Source: Thermocrinis sp. (GTDB taxonomy: Bacteria; Aquificota; Aquificia; Aquificales; Aquificaceae). From it: DNA of 13,558 nt. Numbering within the stretch: the first letter of the stretch is position 1; every line of letters starts with the position of its first letter. The notes beneath the pieces are model-generated. The model had not been told where the DNA came from. It did not search any database and saw only the letters and a list, made by a program, of their open reading frames with translations. Positions 8,316-13,558 of this stretch are shown here, one piece after another. A program made the position numbers and the translations under genes. The stretch lies in contig JAEMPM010000177.1 in assembly GCA_022759285.1 (NCBI GenBank), positions 1-13,558 on the forward strand, read 5' to 3'.

Positions 8316-8888
8316 TCAGCACCTGTTTCTGCTAAAAAGTCTATCCAGTATTATGGCGCAGGCGTTTCTCACTGAAAGGTGATTCCAATCTCCTGCACCG
8401 TAAATAGGCTCCAATATGTAGTCAAAGGTGTTCATAAGGTCTGGGGGAATGCCATAACCTGTACCAAAAAGGATTAAAAAGTCATCCTGTCTTTTTTCTA
8501 TCTCCCTTTTTAAAAACTCATAGCTTACAGTGTTTGGATAGGTTCTTGCGTCCGTACCCACAAGCTTTGGTTTCCTTCCTCTCCTGTTTTGTATATCCTC
8601 TATAACTTCCTCCAAGTTATAAGCGAGCCGAACAAGGCTAACTGTTTCTGTCCTCGTTGGGTTGGTCTTTAGACCCTCTTCGGAAGACCAGTACTCTATC
8701 TGTTTTTTTATCACAGCCCTTTGGGCATCTACCGGCTGGACTATGTAAAAGGTATTTATCTCATAGGCTCTGGCTGGTCTTGCTATATCGTGCAGATCCA
8801 TGGTGGTAAAGGAGGTTATTATGGTTTTTCCCTGTCTATCCATAGCAGGAAAATGCAGAAGTGCAATGAACACATTGTGATTGATCAT
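8316..8888 (-). CDS. predicted SAM-dependent RNA methyltransferase, SPOUT (trefoil knot) family
   Basis: 190-residue protein that I assign to the SPOUT-type family described as Methyltrn_RNA_4 (TM1570-like), whose RNA target is, to my knowledge, not established. The C-terminal part has the knotted SAM-site pattern: LILFGTGYGIPPDLM at about 138-152, then LEPIYGAGDWNHLSVRNACA at 159-178, ending in an alpha helix. N-terminal features are FIALLHFP and the DLHDIARPAR stretch at 31-40, expected near the active site. The start ATG at 8888 is preceded by a TAAAAT box and not by a usable Shine-Dalgarno site; GAGG occurs about 18 nt away, too far. In several thermophiles I recall members of this family near or fused to trmD, whereas here the partner is mraY, 1 bp downstream. 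Family assignment is from memory of motifs; RNA methylation is inferred from the fold. Confidence 0.85.
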   Translation of the reverse strand: MINHNVFIALLHFPAMDRQGKTIITSFTTMDLHDIARPARAYEINTFYIVQPVDAQRAVIKKQIEYWSSEEGLKTNPTRTETVSLVRLAYNLEEVIEDIQNRRGRKPKLVGTDARTYPNTVSYEFLKREIEKRQDDFLILFGTGYGIPPDLMNTFDYILEPIYGAGDWNHLSVRNACAIILDRLFSRNRC

Positions 8889-8904
8889 TTAATTTATTTT
8901 AACC
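8889..8904 (-). promoter_or_regulatory. putative -10 box for the methyltransferase-mraY operon
   Basis: Read on the minus strand, TAAAAT occupies 8901 to 8896. Standard spacing puts the transcription start at 8889, one base before the ATG at 8888, so the message would be essentially leaderless. The hexamer at the -35 position (GTCTCA, 8924-8919) matches consensus at only three of six bases. The interpretation is supported by the same arrangement at the smc/ispA and flhA/macro gaps, not by any direct evidence. Confidence 0.5.
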
Positions 8905-8925
8905 GCCTCTTTTTAGCTTGAGACT

Positions 8926-9012
8926 GTTCTAAAAATACCTTGGTGGGACCATCCCCCAGCGGATAAGGGAGTTGACCCTTTCTTTACCTTATTAGGCTTG
9001 TATTTTTAGAGC
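8926..9012. repeat. structured intergenic element bounded by an 11-bp perfect inverted repeat
   Basis: TCTAAAAATAC at 8928-8938 is an exact reverse complement of GTATTTTTAGA at 9000-9010, with a further G-C pair possible at 8926/9012. Between them AAGGG (8965-8969) can pair with CCCTT (8976-8980), or the overlapping ATAAGG (8963-8968) with CCTTAT (8987-8992); the two stems exclude each other. A G/C-rich stretch at 8942-8960 can form smaller stems. The right arm contains the flhG stop codon. On the minus strand the left arm reads as a T-rich run after paired sequence, so one use could be as terminator or attenuator between flhG and the methyltransferase gene. A small inverted-repeat mobile element remnant is the alternative; no target-site duplication is seen. 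I recognise no known riboswitch or tRNA fold. Confidence 0.5.
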
Positions 9013-9845
9013 GACCTCCTTCTTAGCTTTGCCAAAAGTCTTTCCCAAAAGCTCACCTTTGGCTTTGTTTGCACCAATGAAAGCCTGTTTAATATTCTGG
9101 TTAGTTCTACTATCAGTTCATCGTTGAAGGGGTTCTGTCCTATTATGTTCTTTATTAGCTTTGGATGGTACTTTATACTACCCGCGTACTTTGGTTCTGC
9201 AGTTGTGAATTTTTGACACACAAGTCTTATGCTTTCATATACCTTTTCTCCCTCTTCCTCTGAGGATACCTTGTTGACAATCAAGAAGAACTCCTTCAAT
9301 CCTTCCTCCAAGTTCATCACCTTTATAAGACCGTAGGCATCAGCTATTGCGGTGGGCTCTGGAGTTGTGATCAGTATGGGCATTTGGGAAGAAGAAACTA
9401 TGGCTATGGTGTCTGAGTGTATGCCAGGGGGTGTATCAAAGATGACCCAATCGTAGCGCCCTTCTGCAAACTCCTGAAGCCTTTGAATTAAGGTTTTTAG
9501 TCTGCCAAAGGGCATATTTACTAACTCCCTTATACCACTGGCACTTGAGATAAAGTCAAAACCCTCCTCTATGGGAATAACCACTTCTTCAAGGGAAGCA
9601 GTTCCTGTAAAGAAGTGATAGAGATTTTTGGGTGGAGTTATACCAAGCATTATATGTATGTTGCTCAGTCCAAGGTCTCCATCTATAAGCAGAACCTTTT
9701 TGCCGCTGGAGTGAAGGATTCTTCCTATATTTATAGTAATTATTGTCTTTCCTACCCCACCCTTTCCGCTGGCAATGGATATGTAGCCCGTAGATTTCTC
9801 CTTTCCTTCCAAAACCTTCAGGGGCATAGTCTGTAGTTCCATCAC
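9006..9845 (-). CDS. flhG: MinD-like ATPase FlhG (FleN/YlxH), flagellar number regulator
   Basis: P-loop ATPase of the MinD/ParA group, 279 residues, which controls flagellar number and placement by acting on the GTPase FlhF at the membrane. It has the deviant Walker A SGKGGVGKT at 26-34 with the signature lysine K28, switch I DGDLGLSN at 55-62, switch II FDTPPG at 136-141 and a NKV base-recognition motif at 191-193. The C-terminus, FWERLLAKLRRRSL, has the amphipathic basic pattern of a MinD-type membrane anchor. The N-terminal DQAxxLR FlhF-activating motif is absent in exact form; LQTMPLK at about 4-10 may be its degenerate counterpart. It directly follows flhF, with a GTGA overlap, which decides FlhG over cell-division MinD. 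The GTG at 9845 has GAGGG 7 nt upstream; an ATG immediately follows and could be used instead. The stop codon lies in an inverted-repeat arm. Confidence 0.9.
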   Translation of the reverse strand: MMELQTMPLKVLEGKEKSTGYISIASGKGGVGKTIITINIGRILHSSGKKVLLIDGDLGLSNIHIMLGITPPKNLYHFFTGTASLEEVVIPIEEGFDFISSASGIRELVNMPFGRLKTLIQRLQEFAEGRYDWVIFDTPPGIHSDTIAIVSSSQMPILITTPEPTAIADAYGLIKVMNLEEGLKEFFLIVNKVSSEEEGEKVYESIRLVCQKFTTAEPKYAGSIKYHPKLIKNIIGQNPFNDELIVELTRILNRLSLVQTKPKVSFWERLLAKLRRRSL

Positions 9846-10954
9846 TCTTCCACCCTCAGAAAAAGCTTAGTAAGATATTCATAGTTTGCCATTATCAGAT
9901 CCTTAGGAACACGCTGCCCAGTTGTCCAGCAGAGTATGGGCAGCTTAGTGCGATAAGCAAGGTTCAAAACACAGCCATGGTAGGGGGTTTCGTCCATCTT
10001 TGTGAATATTAACCCTTTTATGGGCAATACGCTAAATTTTTCCAACGCTTCCGCCATAACCCTTTCGTCCATGTTAGCGCTTACTGTAAAGTATACTTCC
10101 AAAGCGGGCAGTTTGTTAAAGAAAGGCACCAGTTCCTTTACCTTTATGTCATCGTAGTGGCTCCTTCCACCAGTATCCACAAGCAATACATCCATGCAAG
10201 AAAGTTCCCCTATGCATTCTCTCAATCTTTGGGGAGTGTCGGCGGTTCTAAAGGGCAATTCCATAATGCTAATAAATGTTTTTAACTGTTGAACTGCAGC
10301 CACCCTGTAACTGTCTATGGTTATAACACCCACCTTTTTTCCAAGCTCCTTTATGTAATAAGCGAGCTTTACCACTGTGGTAGTTTTCCCCACACCAGTT
10401 GGACCCACCAAGGCTATGATCTTAAAATCCTGTAGGTAACTTTCAAAATCCGTAATCAAATTCAAAGTACTTTCAAGACCCATCTTTAAGGATTCGTATG
10501 TTTCTCCCTTTAGGTCCAAACGCTCTAGCTCATAATCATAACCACATGCTGCGTCAATGATTGCCTTTGCCACATCTTTGGCAACACCTTTGTTTATAAG
10601 TTTGTTCATGAGGTTCAACGCCCTTAGAGAGTATTCGCTCTCTATGGATCTTATTTCCTCTGGAGATTCTGCCTTTTGCTTTTTGACTAATTCAACCACT
10701 TCTTTTAGGCTTTCTTTTAGTCTGTTGATCTCTTCATAAACACCATCTTGACTTTTAAGATGGTTAGAAAAGTCTTCTGTGTCTGGGATACCTACGGTAA
10801 CTTCTAATTGGGAACGGGAGATAAAAGGCAGAAAGGGTATAAGCCTTTTCTTTATGATCCTTGTGGATAGTATGGTGGCGTCCGGTCCGTATAAGTTTCT
10901 CACCTCCTCCACCGCCTCCTGAAGGGAGCCCGCCACCAATTTTTTAATCTTCAT
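9842..10954 (-). CDS. flhF: flagellar biosynthesis SRP-family GTPase FlhF
   Basis: SRP-type GTPase, 370 residues, that marks the site of flagellar assembly at the membrane and is regulated by FlhG. The N-terminal B domain (about 1-100) is poorly conserved except for the typical opening MKIKKLVAGSLQEAVEEVRN and DATILSTR. A helical N domain covers about 105-175. The G domain has G1 GPTGVGKTT at 184-192, G2 DSYRVAAVQQL at 214-224, G3 DTGGR at 260-264 (most SRP GTPases have DTAGR), G4 TKMD at 318-321 and G5 TTGQRVP at 344-350. The ATG sits inside the end of flhA (11-bp overlap), with GGGGG 6 nt upstream as a plausible ribosome site, and the stop overlaps the start of flhG. Overlaps on both sides argue for a single flhA-flhF-flhG transcript and coupled translation. 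Confidence 0.96.
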   Translation of the reverse strand: MKIKKLVAGSLQEAVEEVRNLYGPDATILSTRIIKKRLIPFLPFISRSQLEVTVGIPDTEDFSNHLKSQDGVYEEINRLKESLKEVVELVKKQKAESPEEIRSIESEYSLRALNLMNKLINKGVAKDVAKAIIDAACGYDYELERLDLKGETYESLKMGLESTLNLITDFESYLQDFKIIALVGPTGVGKTTTVVKLAYYIKELGKKVGVITIDSYRVAAVQQLKTFISIMELPFRTADTPQRLRECIGELSCMDVLLVDTGGRSHYDDIKVKELVPFFNKLPALEVYFTVSANMDERVMAEALEKFSVLPIKGLIFTKMDETPYHGCVLNLAYRTKLPILCWTTGQRVPKDLIMANYEYLTKLFLRVEE

Positions 10955-12980
10955 CTACAACCCCCAGAACTTTTAGGTTTACTTGTCTATCAAGTTCATT
11001 ATAAGATAAAACCGCAAGTTGAGGGAGGTATGCGGACAGGACCTTTTTGATGTGCCTTCTTAGGCTTGTGACGGTTATCAACACTGGTTTAGCTTGGTAT
11101 TGAACAAATTTTGAAATTTCTGAATTTAGCTTGGGATGTATTTTGTTTATAAGCAGGTCAAGGAACTCCTCTTCCTTTCCCTCTTGCAAGTATGCACTAA
11201 GCTTTGCCTCCAACCTGGGAGATAGTATCAGTGCATAAAGAACATTGTCCGTTAAATATAGCCTCGTGATCCTCTTTGCAAGCCTTTGTCTGACATATTC
11301 AGTAAGCAGGTCTGGGTCCTTTGTCTGTTCCACATAGTCTGCCAAGGTCTCCACTATGGTTAGAAGGTCGTTTATTGGGATGCCCTCACTTAAAAGGTTC
11401 TGCAATGTTCTGTGTAAGATAGAAATAGGTATTACGTCCGGTACGAGTCCCTGCATAGCCTTTGGATACTTTCTGGTGAGGTTCTCCACCAGGTCTATAA
11501 CCTCGCCCCTACCAAGGATCTCGTGAAGGTTCCTCTTTATTACTTCAGAAAGATGTGTAATTATGGCGGTGCTTACATCAACCACCATATAGCCAAGCCT
11601 TTGAGCCTTATCTTTCATGTCCTCTGTGATCCAGTAGGCTTTTAAGTTGAAGGCAGGTTCGTGGGTTTCCACGCCCTCAATGCTCCTTTTTGCATTTCCC
11701 AAGTCTATTGCCAAATATCTGTTTGGCATTACCTCGTAGCTACTGACTTCAAGCCCCCTTATGAGTATTCTGTATTGATAAGGTCTGAGGGTTAGGTTGT
11801 CTCTTATATGCACCAAAGGAACAACTACACCAAACTCTCGGGCTATTTGCTTTCTCATGGATTTTATCCTCTCTGGAAGGTCTCCACCCTGAGACTCATC
11901 CACCAAGGGCACAAGCCCATAGCCTATCTCAAAGGCAAGGGTCTCTGGTTGTGTGACGATCTCCTCCTCACTCTTCTCAGTTGTTTTTTTCTGTTCCACC
12001 AAAAGCTTTTCCAGCTCTTTTAGTTCCTTTTCCTGAAGGCTCTTTTTCAGCAGATAGTAAAGTCCTCCTAAAAGCCCAGCCATGAAGAAGAAGGGAATTT
12101 TAGGAAATCCCGGAATGAGTCCTATAAACACCAACAGGGCGGAGGAAAAGAGAAACACCTTGGGCTCTTTGGAAAACTCCTGAAGCAGAACATTTCCCAG
12201 CTGATCTTTGGAGGAGGACTTTGTTACCACTATACCCGCAGAAGTGGAAAGCATCAAAGCAGGTATTTGGCTTGCAAGACCTTCGCCCACCGTTAGCAAG
12301 GTATAGGTAGAGACTGCATCAGAAAAAGGCATACCTTTAAGGACTATGCCTACTATAAGACCACCCACTAAGCTTAAAAAGAGTATTATCAATGCTGCAA
12401 TGGCGTCTCCTCTTATGAACTTGCTTGCACCGTCCATGGCACCGTAAAAGGCTGCCTCCAGCTCTAACTGTGCCCTTCTCCTACGGGCTTCTTCCTCGGA
12501 AATCAGCCCGGCGTTGAGGTCTGCGTCTATGCTCATCTGCTTTCCGGGCATGGCGTCCAAGGTAAATCTCGCCGCCACCTCTGAGATCCTCTCCGCACCC
12601 CTTGTAATAACCACAAAGTTTATGACTATAAAGATCAGAAATACCACCAAACCTACCACTACATCCCCACCCACAACAAACTTACCAAAACCCTCTATTA
12701 TGTGCCCCGCGGCAGAGGTACCCTCGTGACCGTAAAGCAGAATCCTTCTTGCTGCGGCAATGTTTAAAGATAGCCTAAGGAGTGTTCCTAAAAGCAGTAT
12801 GGATGGAAAGGCTGAAAGTTCCAAAGGATCCTTTATAAAGGTGGTAAGCGTTAAAACCGTCAAAGAAAAAGTTATACTTAATGCCAAAAGCACATCAAGA
12901 AATAAAGCAGGAATGGGCAAAATTATGGCACTCAATATCACCACAAAAGCCAAAAGCACCCATCCCTGCGTAATATTCAT
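10944..12980 (-). CDS. flhA: flagellar type III export gate protein FlhA
   Basis: Core of the flagellar protein export gate in the inner membrane, 678 residues, near normal length. About eight membrane segments lie in residues 8-310. The FHIPEP family signature occupies 131-154 (RISEVAARFTLDAMPGKQMS and following), with acidic residues D183 (MDGASKF) and D192 (IRGDA), the latter at the position of the essential proton-pathway aspartate of other FlhA proteins. A charged Lys/Glu linker at about 312-345 leads to the cytoplasmic domain (346-678) that docks export chaperones and substrates. The FlhA identity, rather than a virulence-type homologue, is supported by the flhF and flhG genes downstream. 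No Shine-Dalgarno site precedes the ATG; a TAAAAT box ends 6 nt before it, so translation from a leaderless message is likely. flhB is not adjacent. Confidence 0.97.
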   Translation of the reverse strand: MNITQGWVLLAFVVILSAIILPIPALFLDVLLALSITFSLTVLTLTTFIKDPLELSAFPSILLLGTLLRLSLNIAAARRILLYGHEGTSAAGHIIEGFGKFVVGGDVVVGLVVFLIFIVINFVVITRGAERISEVAARFTLDAMPGKQMSIDADLNAGLISEEEARRRRAQLELEAAFYGAMDGASKFIRGDAIAALIILFLSLVGGLIVGIVLKGMPFSDAVSTYTLLTVGEGLASQIPALMLSTSAGIVVTKSSSKDQLGNVLLQEFSKEPKVFLFSSALLVFIGLIPGFPKIPFFFMAGLLGGLYYLLKKSLQEKELKELEKLLVEQKKTTEKSEEEIVTQPETLAFEIGYGLVPLVDESQGGDLPERIKSMRKQIAREFGVVVPLVHIRDNLTLRPYQYRILIRGLEVSSYEVMPNRYLAIDLGNAKRSIEGVETHEPAFNLKAYWITEDMKDKAQRLGYMVVDVSTAIITHLSEVIKRNLHEILGRGEVIDLVENLTRKYPKAMQGLVPDVIPISILHRTLQNLLSEGIPINDLLTIVETLADYVEQTKDPDLLTEYVRQRLAKRITRLYLTDNVLYALILSPRLEAKLSAYLQEGKEEEFLDLLINKIHPKLNSEISKFVQYQAKPVLITVTSLRRHIKKVLSAYLPQLAVLSYNELDRQVNLKVLGVVDED

Positions 12981-12998
12981 GCTAAAATTTTAAATCTC
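12981..12998. promoter_or_regulatory. putative symmetric bidirectional promoter between flhA and the macro-domain gene
   Basis: The 18-bp gap is dominated by the palindrome TAAAATTTTA at 12983-12992, giving a TAAAAT -10 box on each strand. Leftward, the predicted transcription start falls on the A of the flhA ATG (12980). Rightward it falls near 12995, 4 nt before the ATG at 12999. The rightward box is also preceded by TGC, forming an extended -10 element (12980-12988). Possible -35 sequences lie inside the genes and are weak. The gap cannot hold two separate promoters or a normal 5' leader on either side. Confidence 0.6.
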
Positions 12999-13487
12999 AT
13001 GCAAATAGAGGTAATTAAGGGTAGCATCCTTGAGGTGGATGCGGATGTGATCGTCAATCCTGCCAACTCCCTGGGACTTATGGGTGGTGGTGTGGCAGGT
13101 GTGATAAAGAGATTTGGAGGAGAGGAGATAGAAAGGGAGGCGGTGCAAAAGGCACCCATTCCGGTTGGCTCTGCGGTACTTACCAGTGCAGGCAAGCTAA
13201 AATTCAAGGGCGTAATCCACGCACCCACCATGGAAGAGCCCGCTATGGACAGCTCGGAGGAAAAGGTGAGGAAGGCGGTGAGGGCAAGCTTGGAGCTGGC
13301 GGACCGCTTGGGCTTTGAGACTTTGGCAATGCCCGGAATGGGCACAGGCGTAGGCGGACTTCCCAAGGAACTCTCCGCAAAGGCAATGCTTGAGGAAATA
13401 AAAAACTTCAAACCCAAAAACCTAAAAAAGATTATTTTGGTAGATATAGACCCAGAGATGGTTCAAGCGTGGCAAAGGAACCTTTAA
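12999..13487 (+). CDS. macro-domain (ADP-ribose-binding) protein
   Basis: Single-domain macro protein of 162 residues. Such proteins bind ADP-ribose or O-acetyl-ADP-ribose, and many hydrolyse ADP-ribose from proteins or remove phosphate from ADP-ribose-1''-phosphate. Diagnostic pieces are the opening IEVIKGSILEVDADVIVNPAN (residues 3-23) with adenine-side D14 and N20/N23, the glycine loop GLMGGGVAG at 26-34, and the second phosphate loop PGMGTGVGG at 112-120. The middle strand reads VIHAPTME where many relatives have HAVGP. The specific substrate cannot be told from sequence. It has no ribosome site and probably starts from a near-leaderless message. It is divergent from flhA; no functional link to flagella is known to me. 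Nothing suggests a toxin partner or transfer; base composition matches the neighbours. Confidence 0.95.
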   Translation: MQIEVIKGSILEVDADVIVNPANSLGLMGGGVAGVIKRFGGEEIEREAVQKAPIPVGSAVLTSAGKLKFKGVIHAPTMEEPAMDSSEEKVRKAVRASLELADRLGFETLAMPGMGTGVGGLPKELSAKAMLEEIKNFKPKNLKKIILVDIDPEMVQAWQRNL

Positions 13488-13498
13488 ACAGAAAGGTT
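13479..13498 (+). terminator. weak hairpin over the macro gene stop codon
   Basis: AACCTTT at 13479-13485 pairs perfectly with AAAGGTT at 13492-13498 around a 6-nt loop, and the TAA stop lies in its left part. No T-run follows (the next bases are TAAGTAAAAAAC), so this is not a convincing intrinsic terminator. It may be a processing or 3'-end stability structure, or chance in an A/T-rich stretch. Confidence 0.25.
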
Positions 13499-13512
13499 TA
13501 AGTAAAAAACAC

Positions 13513-13541
13513 TTGACAAACTTTATTCCTCGTGCTATCAT
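13513..13541 (+). promoter_or_regulatory. near-consensus sigma-70 promoter reading out of the window
   Basis: TTGACA at 13513-13518, a 17-bp spacer and TATCAT at 13536-13541 form an almost ideal housekeeping promoter: -35 six of six, -10 five of six. The predicted start is near 13548, directing transcription rightward to a gene beyond the window. It is by far the strongest promoter in the window, and the only one with a clear -35 element. Confidence 0.8.
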
Positions 13542-13558
13542 TAGAAATATTAAAAACC

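Noticed and set aside
8972..9006. TTGACC at 8972-8977 as a rightward -35 element with TATTTT at 9001-9006.
   Set aside because: The spacing is 23 bp, no -10 match occurs at 16-18 bp, and no rightward gene begins downstream.
8926..9012. tRNA, CRISPR repeat or known riboswitch in the 117-bp gap.
   Set aside because: There is no T-loop GGTTCRA or cloverleaf, no repeated unit, and none of the conserved cores of riboswitch classes I know.
9006..9845. Cell-division MinD.
   Set aside because: No minC or minE is present and the gene is fused by overlaps into flhA-flhF, which is the classic FlhG position.
12977..13417. A 146-codon open frame antisense to the macro-domain gene.
   Set aside because: Low-complexity Ser/Pro/Ala composition and complete overlap with a clearly conserved macro domain mark it as a shadow.

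Overview
The window looks like a piece of chromosome from a thermophilic bacterium of the Aquificales (Aquifex/Hydrogenobacter/Thermocrinis type). This is inferred from three things. The MraY protein is 359 residues long and carries its catalytic residues at D117, D118, D265 and H324, the same numbering I recall for the structurally studied Aquifex aeolicus enzyme. The proteins are rich in Lys/Glu and the genes use mostly AGA/AGG arginine codons, both common in thermophiles. The genes are packed almost without spacers, with unrelated functions side by side. Genus cannot be settled from the sequence alone.

Layout, left to right. 53-2497 (+) is clpC, an AAA+ unfoldase for the ClpP protease. 2478-5942 (-) is smc, the chromosome condensation ATPase, whose 3' end overlaps clpC tail to tail by 20 bp. 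5967-7249 (+) is a two-gene unit, ispA (prenyl diphosphate synthase) and aroK (shikimate kinase), joined by an ATGA overlap. 7235-8888 (-) is another two-gene unit, a SPOUT-type RNA methyltransferase followed by mraY (lipid I synthesis); mraY overlaps the end of aroK by 15 bp. 8889-9005 is the largest gap, 117 bp, holding a promoter-like box and a structured inverted-repeat element. 9006-12980 (-) is a flagellar operon flhA-flhF-flhG with overlapping junctions. 12999-13487 (+) is a stand-alone macro-domain protein. The last 71 bp carry a near-consensus sigma-70 promoter pointing out of the window.

How the genes relate: flhA (export gate), flhF (SRP-like GTPase) and flhG (MinD-like ATPase) form a coherent module for placing, counting and building flagella. 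The others are housekeeping genes with no shared pathway, apart from a loose link between ispA (isoprenoid precursor, including for undecaprenyl carrier) and mraY (which uses that carrier). I see no mobile element, CRISPR array, rRNA, tRNA or phage gene.

The most interesting signal is regulatory. Both divergent gene pairs (smc/ispA, 24 bp apart; flhA/macro, 18 bp apart) are separated by almost nothing except a perfect 10-bp palindrome made of two overlapping -10 boxes, TATAATTATA and TAAAATTTTA. If these are symmetric promoters, transcripts in both directions would begin 0-7 nt before the start codon, i.e. leaderless or nearly so. The methyltransferase gene has the same -10-to-start spacing. 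Second is the 8928-9010 inverted repeat with mutually exclusive internal hairpins.
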